From: JBKQHQ01 sp052148715
GTDB lineage: Bacteria; Pseudomonadota; Alphaproteobacteria; Rhizobiales; Xanthobacteraceae
Direction of reading: 5' to 3'
DNA length: 64,000 nt
NCBI GenBank assembly: GCA_052148715.1
Contig: JBKQHQ010000081.1
Location: 62,001 to 126,000, forward strand
Positions 45,436-53,815 of this stretch are shown here, in pieces; the stretch's first letter is position 1, and the number at the start of each line of letters is the position of its first letter. Below the pieces are notes generated by a model. That model ran no database searches and was not told the DNA's origin. It was given only the letters and a program-made list of their open reading frames with translations. A program made the position numbers and the translations under genes.

Positions 45436-45948
45436 CTACGCAACGAAGCCACTCTTCTCAAGGTCGACCATCCGTACGATCATCGACCGCTTCGGATCGA
45501 ATGGCACATCTTCAAATCCCCATCGCCGATAGAACTGGCGAACCTGCTCATCAATCGGATGCGTGAGCACGCCAAAGCTTCCGACGTCGCGAGAAGCATG
45601 CAAGGCTGCTGTCAGTGCGAAAAGGAGAAGGGAGCGCGCATGGCCTTGACCCTGATGGGCCTTGTCGACCGCCAACTGCCCCAACAAGGTTGCCGGCACG
45701 GGGTCAGGTTTGTTGCGGCGGTGCGCCTTGGCAAGGAACTCACGCTCGATCTGAGCGGCGCTTAGTGTCACATAGCCCGCAATCAATCCCGTGTCGGCGT
45801 CACAGATTACGTTTGTACGCGAGATGCCGGACACGTGGTTGAGCCACGCATGGCGCCGAAACCAGGCGTTGAGCGAGTCCCTCCCACAATCGAAATGGCT
45901 GCGCTCGTCGTCCTCTGAAAGAGGGCGCGGTGGCGTCACTTCCGCCAT
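45436..45948 (-). CDS. GNAT acetyltransferase toxin (TacT-like)
   Basis: A 170-residue GNAT-fold protein of the type that acts as a toxin with a DUF1778 antitoxin; characterised TacT/AtaT enzymes acetylate the amino group of aminoacyl-tRNA and stop translation. The acetyl-CoA loop is HQGQGHARSLLLFAL (about 99-113) and the likely catalytic Tyr is in FYRRWGF (about 144). The N-terminal DDERSHFDCGRDSLNAWFRR (about 13-32) is typical of the group. The start lies inside the antitoxin gene (13-nt overlap), so the pair is translationally coupled. Confidence 0.9.
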   Translation of the reverse strand: MAEVTPPRPLSEDDERSHFDCGRDSLNAWFRRHAWLNHVSGISRTNVICDADTGLIAGYVTLSAAQIEREFLAKAHRRNKPDPVPATLLGQLAVDKAHQGQGHARSLLLFALTAALHASRDVGSFGVLTHPIDEQVRQFYRRWGFEDVPFDPKRSMIVRMVDLEKSGFVA

Positions 45949-46199
45949 GTCGGGGGCTTGCCGACAAGATCCTTGAGGCCCGCGATCTCGCGCGCCGGCT
46001 TTGCTGCCCACGCCTCGAACCGCTCCCAGTCCTTGGCGGGAATGGTAACGATCCGGCGCTCCAGGACGTCCGCCTCCGCCGCTTCCAAGGCTTTACGCCG
46101 CACGAAGTCGCTAACATTCGTCCGGGCCTGCGCGGACGCCGCTTCCAGCAGAGCGCGTTCTTGGTCGCTCAACCGCACGCTCAGCACCGATGACGACAT
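45936..46199 (-). CDS. DUF1778 antitoxin (TacA-like, ribbon-helix-helix)
   Basis: An 87-residue antitoxin. The N-terminal ribbon-helix-helix (SVLSVRLSDQERALLEAASA, about 4-23, then NVSDFVRRKALEAAE) binds DNA as a dimer; the C-terminal tail (WERFEAWAAKPAREI) would wrap and block the acetyltransferase. It precedes the toxin gene, the standard order for this type II family. A near-perfect palindrome lies in its promoter region. Confidence 0.9.
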   Translation of the reverse strand: MSSSVLSVRLSDQERALLEAASAQARTNVSDFVRRKALEAAEADVLERRIVTIPAKDWERFEAWAAKPAREIAGLKDLVGKPPTWRK

Positions 46200-46231
46200 G
46201 ACGGATTCTTTCCCCGTTACTGTGAATCAGC

Positions 46232-46248
46232 GTATGACAATGACATAC
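46232..46248. promoter_or_regulatory. palindromic operator of the toxin-antitoxin pair
   Basis: The 17-base GTATGACAATGACATAC is an inverted repeat matching at 14 of 16 positions around its centre. It lies 33-49 bases upstream of the antitoxin start, on the promoter side, where autorepression by the antitoxin would act. Confidence 0.6.
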
Positions 46249-46306
46249 AGAGATACAAAACGTCAAGGCCATAACGCAAGTTTGTTTTAGGTGCCAGCTG
46301 ACGTCT

Positions 46307-47395
46307 TCAGCGCCCGCTTCCCGCGAGCGCGGCTTTCATGTCGGCGACGGCCGACAGCGCCGAATTCGAGAGCGGCAGATCGATCGGCTCGTTGCGCTCC
46401 GCCGAAAGATCGGCCGCCGTGTAGGTCTCCATGACCATGCGCGCATGCTCGGGCGCGACCATCACCGGCCGGTCGAGGATGCAGCTCTCGAGGAAGTGGA
46501 TCGTCTCCGGACCCATTTGGCCGGCAAAAACGTGGTCGACCTGCTCGCCCGGCATGGTCGACATTGGAAACCGCGTGCCCTCCTGCACGGTGTTGAGCCA
46601 GTTGTCGCGCTGCGTGTCGTCGAGGATCAGCGCACCGTCGGTGCCGGTGATCTCGATCCAGGTCGCGCAGTAGTTCGGATAGCTCGGCGGCAGGTTCCAG
46701 CCGCCCCCGATCACCACCAGCATCCCGTTGTCCATCGTGACGGTCGTCCACATCACATCGTAGGAGCCGTTGACGGCCTGCATATATCCGTACGAGCCTT
46801 GCGAGTAGACGCGAACGGGTTTCGCCGGCTCCAGCAGCCAGAATACGAAATCGAGGTCGTGCGTCGACTCCATCGCCGCCGGCGACAGTTTTACGCGCGA
46901 GGCGATCTTTTTGCCGAGGCTGCGGCTCAGATGTCGGCTCACCATCACCGAAACCGGCCGGCCCAAGGTCCCGTCGGTGATTTTTTTCTTCGCATAAGCG
47001 ATCTTGGGGTTGAACCGCTGCGAATAGCCGATGGTGAATTTGAGGCCGGCCCGCCTGGAAATGGTGATGAGCTCGTCGGCCTCCCACAGCTCCATGGCGA
47101 TGGGCTTTTCCAGCAGCACGTGCTTGCCGCCTTTGAGGCAGTCGCGCGCGATCGGGAAATGGGTGTGCTCCGGCGTGGTGCAGACATAGACCACCGAAAT
47201 GTTCGGATTGTTGATGATGTCCTGATAATCAAGCGTGGCGGTTGCCGGGCGCGTGAGCGCCTTCACCTCGGCCAGCCGCTCGGGGCGGATCTCGCAGATA
47301 TGCAGTTTGTCGACCAGCGCCGAGCGCGACAACGTCTCGGCGCGAATCCCGCCGCACCAGCCGGTTCCAATCACCGCGACTTCAACTTGCTTCAC
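46307..47395 (-). CDS. Gfo/Idh/MocA family oxidoreductase
   Basis: A 362-residue NAD(P)-dependent oxidoreductase read from a GTG. The N-terminal Rossmann motif is VAVIGTGWCGGIRAETL (about 6-22) and the family signature EKP is in VLLEKPIAMELWE (about 94). The C-terminal sheet domain would bind a sugar or cyclitol-like substrate. It stands alone between the toxin-antitoxin pair and the gamma-glutamyltransferase gene. Confidence 0.9.
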   Translation of the reverse strand: MKQVEVAVIGTGWCGGIRAETLSRSALVDKLHICEIRPERLAEVKALTRPATATLDYQDIINNPNISVVYVCTTPEHTHFPIARDCLKGGKHVLLEKPIAMELWEADELITISRRAGLKFTIGYSQRFNPKIAYAKKKITDGTLGRPVSVMVSRHLSRSLGKKIASRVKLSPAAMESTHDLDFVFWLLEPAKPVRVYSQGSYGYMQAVNGSYDVMWTTVTMDNGMLVVIGGGWNLPPSYPNYCATWIEITGTDGALILDDTQRDNWLNTVQEGTRFPMSTMPGEQVDHVFAGQMGPETIHFLESCILDRPVMVAPEHARMVMETYTAADLSAERNEPIDLPLSNSALSAVADMKAALAGSGR

Positions 47396-47438
47396 CGCGC
47401 TATCCCCGCTGTTGTCAAGGCCTCAACCTCGCCACCGC

Positions 47439-47466
47439 GTCATGGCCGGACTAGCACGGCCATGAC
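47439..47466. repeat. 10-bp-arm palindrome (REP-type)
   Basis: Perfect inverted repeat GTCATGGCCG / CGGCCATGAC with an 8-base loop, in the gap between the GGT-family and Gfo/Idh genes. It is related to the palindrome at 40578-40600. Confidence 0.65.
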
Positions 47467-47533
47467 AATTGTTGGATGTCTCATTGTTTATGGATTCGAT
47501 TATCTTGCTAGAATCAGAATTCGTGGGTCCGAG

Positions 47534-49342
47534 TCACCGGCCCGCCGCATAGCCTTGCATGCCGCGTGGGTTGGCGGCGGCGCGGCGGCGCGGTCCGAGG
47601 CGGGAGGCGGCGGTGAGCCGGCCTTCCGACCAGTCCGGACCGATCTCGACGTGGTGCCCGCGCCGCTCGAGCTCCTGGACCGTCTTGGCCGGCACGCGGC
47701 CTTCGAGCACCAAAACCCCCGGCCGCGCGGTGCGCGGCCAGAACGAGCTCGGGAAATGCTCGGAGTGCCAGGCCGGCGCGTCGATCGCCTCCTGCAAATT
47801 CATTTTTGCGTGCACATGCCGCAGGAAGAACTGCATAGTCCATTGGTCCTGCTGATCGCCGCCCGGCGAGCCCCAGCCAAGGTACGGCTCGCCGTCGCGC
47901 AGCGCGAGCGTCGGCGAGAGTGTCGTGCGCGGCCGTCGGCCGGGGGCGAGCGCGGCCGGATGGTTCTCCTCGAGCCAGAACATCTGCGCGCGGGTGCCGA
48001 GGCAGAAACCTAATTCCGGAATGACCGGCGAGGACGGCAGCCAGCCGCCCGATGGGGTGGCGGAGACCATATTGCCGGCCTGATCGACGATGTCGAAATG
48101 TACCGTATCGTTGCGCACTTGGCCGAGCCGGCCGACGGTAGGCTCGCCGGCCCCCATGGCCGCCATTCCGGGACGTTGGTCCGCTTCGCGCCGCAGCTTG
48201 ACCACCGCGCCGTAGCCTTCGACCGTGCCGGGCCGCTGCTCCAAGGATGCCCGCTCGCCGATCAGCCGGCGGCGCTCGGCGTTGTAGGCGTCGGACAACA
48301 GTGTGCGCATCGGCACGTCGACGAAGTCCGGGTCGCCGTAAAAAGTCTCGCGGTCCGCATAGGCAAGCTTGGCGCATTCGACCTGCAGATGGATGAAGTC
48401 GGGCCCGACCGGGTCGAGATTGTCGAGCTCAAAACCCTTGAGCAGCGCCAGTTGCTGCAGCATGACCGGGCCCTGGCTCCACGGGCCGGCCTTGCACACC
48501 GTGTAGCGGCCGTAGTCGTAGGTGAGCGGGGCCTCGACACGTGGCTGCCAGCGCGCCATGTCGTCGGCGGTGAGGACGCCGCGGTGGCGCGCGCCGCTGA
48601 CATCCATGACCTCCTGCGTGCGGCAGAAGCGGTCGATCGCTTCGGCGACGAAGCCGTGCGACCAGCTTTTCCGCGCGTGCTCGATCTGCTGGTTGCGATC
48701 GGCGCCGGCCTGCTCCGCCTCCCGCAGAATGCGGGCATAGGTCGCGGCGAGCGCGGTGTTGGCGAAGAGGGAGGCGGGCGCCGGCACCTCGCCGTGCGGC
48801 AGGTAGACCGCAGCCGATGTCGGCCAGTGCTCGCGGAACAGTTTTTCGACCGTCGCGATGGTGGCGCTCGCCCGCTCGGCCAGCGGATGGCCGTTCTGCG
48901 CATAGCCGATGGCCGGCGTGAGCACGTCGGCAAGCCGCATGCTGCCGTAGTCGCGCAAGAGCAGCATCCAGGTCTCGAACGTTCCCGGCACGCAGGCCGC
49001 GAGCAGGCCGGTGCCCGGCACGATATCGAGGCCTTCGGCCCGGTAGTGCGCGATGGTAGCCCCTGCGGGCGCCGGTCCTTGGCCGCAAATCACTTCCGGC
49101 CGTCCGCGCCGCACGTCGTGGACGAGCACCGGCACATCGCCGCCGGGTCCGTTGAGATGCGGCTCGACCACCTGCAGCGTGAAGGCGGTGGCGACCGCCG
49201 CGTCGAAAGCGTTGCCGCCCCGCTCCAGCATCGCCATTCCGACCGCGGTGGCGATCCAATGCGTCGAGGTCACGACGCCGAACGTGCCCTCGATCTCGGG
49301 CCGCGTGGTGAACGGATTGGGATTGATGTTGGTCGGCGGCAT
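47534..49342 (-). CDS. gamma-glutamyltransferase family protein (602 aa)
   Basis: An Ntn-hydrolase of the gamma-glutamyltranspeptidase family. The N-terminal region TSTHWIATAVGMAMLERGGN followed by AFDAAVATAFTLQVVEP is typical. The processing site is near residue 430, where NDTVHFDIVDQAGNMVSATP places the nucleophilic Thr in DTVH. There is no clear signal peptide, whereas classical Ggt is periplasmic; many cytosolic paralogues in alphaproteobacteria act on other gamma-glutamyl or acyl-amide compounds. The start at 49342 was chosen because codons above pass through a terminator hairpin. Confidence 0.9.
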   Translation of the reverse strand: MPPTNINPNPFTTRPEIEGTFGVVTSTHWIATAVGMAMLERGGNAFDAAVATAFTLQVVEPHLNGPGGDVPVLVHDVRRGRPEVICGQGPAPAGATIAHYRAEGLDIVPGTGLLAACVPGTFETWMLLLRDYGSMRLADVLTPAIGYAQNGHPLAERASATIATVEKLFREHWPTSAAVYLPHGEVPAPASLFANTALAATYARILREAEQAGADRNQQIEHARKSWSHGFVAEAIDRFCRTQEVMDVSGARHRGVLTADDMARWQPRVEAPLTYDYGRYTVCKAGPWSQGPVMLQQLALLKGFELDNLDPVGPDFIHLQVECAKLAYADRETFYGDPDFVDVPMRTLLSDAYNAERRRLIGERASLEQRPGTVEGYGAVVKLRREADQRPGMAAMGAGEPTVGRLGQVRNDTVHFDIVDQAGNMVSATPSGGWLPSSPVIPELGFCLGTRAQMFWLEENHPAALAPGRRPRTTLSPTLALRDGEPYLGWGSPGGDQQDQWTMQFFLRHVHAKMNLQEAIDAPAWHSEHFPSSFWPRTARPGVLVLEGRVPAKTVQELERRGHHVEIGPDWSEGRLTAASRLGPRRRAAANPRGMQGYAAGR

Positions 49343-49360
49343 GGTGGCTCGATCCACGAA

Positions 49361-49389
49361 AACCCGGCACACCGTCGGTGTGCCGGGTT
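49361..49389 (-). terminator. intrinsic terminator after the Ior-type operon
   Basis: A perfect 13-bp stem (AACCCGGCACACC with its complement, GAC-type loop) followed on the minus strand by TTTTC. It lies 33-61 bases past the stop of the large-subunit gene and just before the gamma-glutamyltransferase start, so it ends the upstream operon. Confidence 0.85.
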
Positions 49390-49421
49390 CGTCATAGCAG
49401 ACTAAAGCCGTGGCTGCAGGC

Positions 49422-51710
49422 TCAAGACAACGCGGCCTTGACCCGGTCGGGCGAGAACGGCACCCGCCGGATGCGCACCCCGGTGGCGTCGAAGATCGCA
49501 TTGGCGATCGCCGCGGCGACCGGCCGAATCGACGGCTCGCCCGCGCCCGAGGGCTCGACCTCCGGCCGGTTGATCAACACCACGTCGATCGTCTCCGGCG
49601 TCTCGGTGATGTCGAGGATCGGATAGGTCAGCCAGTCGACGCTGGTCACATTCCTGGTGTCGAACGTAACCTCCTCCCACAGCGTGCGGCTGACGCCCTG
49701 CACGATGTTGCCTTCGACCGTCTTGACCACCTGCTTGGGATTGATGATCTGGCCGCAATCGTGCGCGACCGTGAATTTGCGCGCCCAGATTTTTCCCGTC
49801 TGCCGATCGATCTCGACCTCCGCCACGATGGCGACCCGGGTGCCGTTGCGCTGCGAATAGGCGAGGCCGCGGCCAGCCACCTTGTTGCCGGTCTGGTCGC
49901 GCCGCGGCGAAGGTCGCGGCTGCCACCCCGCCTTCTCTGTCGCCGCCTTGATGATGGCGATGTCGCGCGGGTTCTTGATATGGCGCAGGCGGAATTCCAC
50001 CGGATCGAGATTCAGCGCCGCCGCCACCTCGTCGATGAAGGACTCGCTGGCAAAGTGGATCTGCGGTCCGACCGGGTCGCGCAGGTGCGCGCTGCGCAGC
50101 GGCGAGGCGCGGTCGAGCAAGGGCGCGACGGTTTCCCAGGCCGTGCGCTTGTTGGCGAACTCGTAGGCTTCCGCCGGCCAGCCGAACCCGTCGCCGGAGC
50201 TCAAGGCAACGCCCCGGGTCTGCCCGGCGAGCGTATCGAGCGGCTTCGCGCCATTGACATAGACGTCGATGCGCGAAAAACCCTTGCTGAGGAAGTCGTA
50301 GGCGATGACGTTGCCGGTCGCATCGATCGCCGCGCGCGCCACGTGGACCGAGGCGGGCCCCTTCGGGTCCCACCCGGTGCCTTGCTCGCGCATGTATTGC
50401 ACGCGCACCGGCCGGCCGACCGCTTTCGACAGAACGCCCGCGTCCATGGCCGCGTCGTCGGCGTCGTTGCGTCCGTACGAGCCCGGGCCCGGCACCCATT
50501 TGGCGTGCACCTTGTCGACGGGCACGCCGAGTGTTGCTGCCAGACCGTCGCGCACGAAGTGCGATTTCTGCGAGCCGGTCCAGCAACGCACCGCGTCGTC
50601 CTTGACGTCGACGAGGGCGCAAGCGGGCCCCATGCCGGCATGCGACTGGAACGGCCATTCGTACTCCGCCTCGATCACCCGCGCGGCGGTCTTGAACGCC
50701 TCCTCGACATTGCCGCTTTGCTTCGGGTCAACCTCCCGCTTGCGCGCGGGCGCCTTGCGGATGTGATCATAGAGTGCGGCCATGCTGGGGAAGGGCGGTT
50801 TGGCATCCGACCACTCGACCTTGAGGGCCTCCGCCGCCTTGATGGCGTCCCACTCCTTCTCGGCGACCACGCCCAGGAAGCCTTGATCCCATACGACCCT
50901 TGCGCCCGGAATCCCCTTGATCGAGGCTTCGTCGACCTTCACCGGCACGGCGCCGGCGACGGCCGGGCGGAGCATGCGGCCGTGCAGCATGCCGGGCAGC
51001 TTGACGTCGGTGCAGAAATCCTCGGTGCAAAAGACTTTCGGCGCGACATCGGCGCGCGGCAGCGGTTGGCCGACGATCTTGTGGTCCTTCGGGTCCTTCG
51101 GCTTCGCCTTGCCGGGCGCGTAGAGGAGGTTTCCGATCTGCTTGTTCCAGTCGAGCTGGGCGTTGAAATACTTGCCGCCGATCAGCTCCGCATAGGTGAC
51201 GCTGCGCGCCGGCTCGCTCGCCACCTTGGCGATGCCGTCGGCGACCGTGATCTGCTCGGCCGAAACACCAAGCTTGCCGGCCGCCATCTCCACCAGCAGG
51301 CGGCGTGCTTCTGCCGCCGCGACGCGCATCTGCTTGCCGCCGAGCTGGACGCCGGTCGAGCCGGATGCGCCCCCCTGATTCACGGTCAAGTCGGTGTCGC
51401 CCATGATGACCGTGACCCGGTCGAATGGAACGTCCAGCTCCTCCGCCACGATCTGTCCGATGGCGGTGAACAGGCCCTGGCCCATGTCCATCTTGCCGAA
51501 ATAGGCCGTGACGCCGCCGTCGGCATTGACGGCGATGTAGGAGTCGAGCTCGTTCGGCACGAGCGGCGGGCGCGTGCCCTGGGCGGCGGCCGAATCGATC
51601 GCGAGCACAGTATCGAAGGCGACCGGCATGCCGATCGAGACGACCAGCGCGCCGCCGGTCTTCAGCAGGGCACGGCGGGAGAACGTGGCGAGCTTATCGA
51701 TCTTTGTCAT
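49422..51710 (-). CDS. Ior-type molybdopterin-binding subunit (isoquinoline 1-oxidoreductase beta-like)
   Basis: A 762-residue large subunit of the aldehyde-oxidoreductase/isoquinoline-oxidoreductase type. The N-terminus has a Tat signal: SRRALLKTGGALVVSIGM (about 11-28), so it is folded with cofactor and exported. Then PNELDSYIAVNADGGVTAYF and GKMDMGQGLFTAIGQIVAEE follow, the latter typical of IorB. VWDQGFLGVVAEKEWDAIKA and SESFIDEVAAALNLDPVEFR are later landmarks. Its start is 11 nt after the 2Fe-2S subunit stop. The start at 51710 is preferred because upstream codons overlap that gene out of frame. Substrate unknown; heteroaromatic or aldehyde hydroxylation is likely. Confidence 0.92.
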   Translation of the reverse strand: MTKIDKLATFSRRALLKTGGALVVSIGMPVAFDTVLAIDSAAAQGTRPPLVPNELDSYIAVNADGGVTAYFGKMDMGQGLFTAIGQIVAEELDVPFDRVTVIMGDTDLTVNQGGASGSTGVQLGGKQMRVAAAEARRLLVEMAAGKLGVSAEQITVADGIAKVASEPARSVTYAELIGGKYFNAQLDWNKQIGNLLYAPGKAKPKDPKDHKIVGQPLPRADVAPKVFCTEDFCTDVKLPGMLHGRMLRPAVAGAVPVKVDEASIKGIPGARVVWDQGFLGVVAEKEWDAIKAAEALKVEWSDAKPPFPSMAALYDHIRKAPARKREVDPKQSGNVEEAFKTAARVIEAEYEWPFQSHAGMGPACALVDVKDDAVRCWTGSQKSHFVRDGLAATLGVPVDKVHAKWVPGPGSYGRNDADDAAMDAGVLSKAVGRPVRVQYMREQGTGWDPKGPASVHVARAAIDATGNVIAYDFLSKGFSRIDVYVNGAKPLDTLAGQTRGVALSSGDGFGWPAEAYEFANKRTAWETVAPLLDRASPLRSAHLRDPVGPQIHFASESFIDEVAAALNLDPVEFRLRHIKNPRDIAIIKAATEKAGWQPRPSPRRDQTGNKVAGRGLAYSQRNGTRVAIVAEVEIDRQTGKIWARKFTVAHDCGQIINPKQVVKTVEGNIVQGVSRTLWEEVTFDTRNVTSVDWLTYPILDITETPETIDVVLINRPEVEPSGAGEPSIRPVAAAIANAIFDATGVRIRRVPFSPDRVKAALS

Positions 51711-51721
51711 GACGATCTCCC

Positions 51722-52189
51722 TCAGCCCATTATCTGCGCGGCGCGCTTCATCGCGCGCAGAATGCTGGCATGGGTGCCGCAACGGCACTTGAGGCCCGAC
51801 AGCGCCTCCTTGATCTCGGCGTCGGTCGGCTTCGGCTTGTCGCGCAACAACGCCGCGCCGGTCATGATCCAGCCGTTGATGCAGTAGCCGCACTGCAGCA
51901 CTTCTTCCTCCACATAGGCCTTCTGCAGCGGATGCGGCTTCTCGGGCGTTCCGAGACCGGCGAGCGTCACGATCTTGCCGTTGCCGACCGCCGCGAGCGG
52001 CGTCACGCACGAGCGGATCGGCTGCCCGTCGAGATGCACCGTGCACGCGCCGCATTGCGCGAGCCCACAGCCGAAATGCGGATTGTTCAGCCCAATGTCG
52101 TTGCGCAACGCATAGAGCAGCGGCATGTCGGGATCGGCATCGACGGAATGCGTCGTGCCGTTGACGTTGAGGGAAAACTTTTGGCTCAT
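51722..52189 (-). CDS. 2Fe-2S subunit of Ior-type hydroxylase
   Basis: A 155-aa small subunit carrying two [2Fe-2S] clusters. The plant-ferredoxin-like cluster uses FGCGLAQCGACTVHLDG and the later SCV (Cys about 40, 45, 48, 60), and the helical cluster uses QCGYCINGW (about 99) and CRCGTH (about 135). It has no signal of its own and would travel with the Tat-signalled partner. It is the first gene of the two-gene unit. No cytochrome c subunit is visible. Confidence 0.94.
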   Translation of the reverse strand: MSQKFSLNVNGTTHSVDADPDMPLLYALRNDIGLNNPHFGCGLAQCGACTVHLDGQPIRSCVTPLAAVGNGKIVTLAGLGTPEKPHPLQKAYVEEEVLQCGYCINGWIMTGAALLRDKPKPTDAEIKEALSGLKCRCGTHASILRAMKRAAQIMG

Positions 52190-52393
52190 CGCGAGATGTC
52201 CTCCCCTGCGAGGTGAATGAAGCCGGACCGCCGTGCCCCGGAATTTCCCCGCGGCGAGCGGCGGGGACTTTGGGTACGCTGGCGCCGTCGCAAGCTAGCG
52301 CCGGATCGGGTCGGTGGGAACAGGCCCCGGCAGACAATTTTTGCAGTGGTTACGCGACGGAATGCATACCGTGCACGTGAATGTCCAGAATTT

Positions 52394-52470
52394 TGGCGGG
52401 GGAGGAAGGAATTGAACCCTCTCCGACGCGGAGTTGGAAGCCGCCGCTCTACCAGATGAGCTACACCCCC
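52394..52470 (-). tRNA. tRNA-Trp(CCA)-like, irregular
   Basis: 77 nt including encoded CCA. D stem GCTC/GAGC, T arm with TTCAATT loop and G73 are present. The anticodon loop reads TTCCAAC, giving CCA, but pair 31-39 is C-T and pair 6-67 is T-T. A one-base shift would give TCC (Gly) with a poorer stem, so Trp is preferred. Confidence 0.7.
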
Positions 52471-52475
52471 AGTAT

Positions 52476-52549
52476 TGGTCCCGGCCGGCAGGATCGAACT
52501 GCCGGCTACGGAGCCACAATCCGTCGCTCTCCCACTGAGCTAAGCCGGG
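52476..52549 (-). tRNA. tRNA-His(GTG)
   Basis: 74 nt with CCA. All stems pair: acceptor CCCGGCT with GGCCGGG (one T-G), anticodon stem ACGGA/TCCGT with loop TTGTGGC. The discriminator is A73 and the acceptor starts at C1; tRNA-His without G-1 and with A73 is the known alphaproteobacterial type. Five bases separate it from the Trp-like gene. Confidence 0.85.
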
Positions 52550-52596
52550 GCGCACTTCCCGCCGTGCAACGGCGATGGGAAGTGAAGAAAAAGAGC

Positions 52597-52673
52597 TGGT
52601 CGTGACGGGATGCATCGAACATCCGACCTTCCCGTTATGAGCGGGACGCTCTGGCCCTCTGAGCTACGTCACG
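52597..52673 (-). tRNA. tRNA-Met(CAT)
   Basis: 77 nt with CCA. Acceptor CGTGACG/CGTCACG, anticodon stem TCCCG/CGGGA with loop CTCATAA and T stem GGATG/CATCC all pair perfectly. C1-G72 argues against an initiator, which has an unpaired C1-A72. A lysidine-modified Ile-type reading of CAT cannot be excluded. Confidence 0.88.
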
Positions 52674-52675
52674 TT

Positions 52676-52751
52676 TGGCAGGCGAGGATGGAATCGAACC
52701 ACCGACCTTCAGATTCAAAATCTGCCGCGCTACCGGCTGCGCCACTCGCCC
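52676..52751 (-). tRNA. tRNA-Gln(TTG)
   Basis: 76 nt with CCA, two bases from the Met gene. Acceptor GGGCGAG/CTCGCCT has one G-T pair. The anticodon loop TTTTGAA gives TTG; pair 27-43 is a G-A mismatch. G73 agrees with Gln. The variable loop is short, so Leu is excluded. Confidence 0.78.
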
Positions 52752-52844
52752 AAGAGTTTTCGTACCGGTGTTCCCTACGCACGCTTGTCCGGTGCAAGCT
52801 TGAACTGTATTTGCGCCTACGCCGACGATGTAATACGCCTCGTC

Positions 52845-53102
52845 ATGAAGACATTGCCGGTTCGATTGCCCGAAGCATTGGTGGCCCACATCGAGGCCGA
52901 GTCGCGCCGGCGCAAGCGGTCGAAATCTGACGTGGTGCGCGAGTGGCTGACGAAGGCAGAGGGCTTGAGCCGGTGCCAGCCGGCGTCGCTCGACGCCATC
53001 GCCGACGTCATCGGCTCGGTCGACTCGCTACCGTGCGATTTGAGCGCGTGGACAAAGAACTACCTGAAGTCGACCGGCTCTGGCGACAAGCGCGCTCGTT
53101 GA
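52845..53102 (+). CDS. ribbon-helix-helix (CopG-like) antitoxin-type protein
   Basis: An 85-aa protein with an N-terminal ribbon-helix-helix: MKTLPVRLPEALVAHIEAES (residues 1-20) then RRKRSKSDVVREWLTKAEG. Such proteins are usually antitoxins paired with a PIN-domain toxin downstream. Here the downstream frame starts with an LVDAGFFF stretch, like the first strand of a PIN domain, overlapping this gene's 3' end, but then diverges and stops after about 65 codons. The gene is on the plus strand inside a minus-strand tRNA array. The start is ATG 52845; upstream codons are not protein-like. Confidence 0.75.
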   Translation: MKTLPVRLPEALVAHIEAESRRRKRSKSDVVREWLTKAEGLSRCQPASLDAIADVIGSVDSLPCDLSAWTKNYLKSTGSGDKRAR

Positions 53103-53422
53103 CGCCGGTTTCTTCTTTAAGATTTATTCGGTTCGAGACCGTGCCCCGCTTGCTGGGAGAGGTCGGAGCAAGGGGATTCTTGCGCTTGTTCCGGGTGAGG
53201 GGGCTCTCCACGAGTCTCAGCCTGTGGAGAGCACCCCTTCTGTCCGCGATTTTGATTATAGGCTCCGCTAGCGGGCGGTTGTCGAAAGCAACCACCCACC
53301 CGCGCCGCTCCTTCGCCAAAGAGCAAGCTCGCGGGCTTTGCCGCCGACTATTATGCCCGATTGACTGCGAGTGTGTTTGGTCGGTTCGAAAGAACCTCTG
53401 TGATCAGACTTCAGGTCGCTGT
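53103..53422. other. 320-base gap with possible PIN-toxin remnant
   Basis: No intact gene. Codons reading ALVDAGFFF start at about 53089 in a different frame from the antitoxin and resemble the beginning of a VapC-type PIN domain (Asp in LVDAG). The frame stays open only to about 53276 and the rest is not PIN-like. A short inverted repeat CTCCAC/GTGGAG is near 53206-53229. Otherwise I see nothing. Confidence 0.35.
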
Positions 53423-53815
53423 TCACTTCGCGCACTGGTCGAATTCTTTAGCCCGATTCGCGTAGTCGACGCAAAAGTCATCCTTGCCCGACGCCGACGT
53501 CACCGCCTTGCCGTCGAACGTGGCATGAATGACTTTGCTCTTTGTGATCAACAGGCGGTCGTTGGCGCATGCCTTCAACGCGGCAGCCTGGCAAGCTGCA
53601 ACGCTATCGGCGGGCTCAGGCAGCACGCAGGTTTGCGTGCCGTTGCATTTCGAATAGCTCTCCGCTTCCTTGCCTGGGCAAGCGGTGCGGATGTATTCGA
53701 CTGCGCATGTTCCCGCGGCCGCCGTGCCGGCGGTCGCCATGAGCGCGGCCACCGTGCCGGTGGTCGCCACGAGCAGGAGTACCGCACTGGTCCGAATCAA
53801 ATAATGGGATTTCAT
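53423..53815 (-). CDS. small exported cysteine-rich protein (130 aa)
   Basis: A hypothetical secreted protein. A signal peptide is clear: MKSHYLIRTSAVLLLVATTG, hydrophobic core to about residue 30, cleavage after TAAA near residue 34. The mature part of about 95 residues has eight cysteines (for example TACPGKE, KCNGTQTC, AACQ, KACAND, FCVDY, QCAK), enough for four disulfides, so a stable periplasmic or extracellular protein is expected. I recognise no family. It lies between tRNA genes of the array and on the same strand. Confidence 0.75.
   Translation of the reverse strand: MKSHYLIRTSAVLLLVATTGTVAALMATAGTAAAGTCAVEYIRTACPGKEAESYSKCNGTQTCVLPEPADSVAACQAAALKACANDRLLITKSKVIHATFDGKAVTSASGKDDFCVDYANRAKEFDQCAK

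Noticed and set aside
49410..51887. 825-codon plus-strand frame
   Set aside because: Antisense to the Ior-type large subunit; composition and lack of motifs show it is a shadow.
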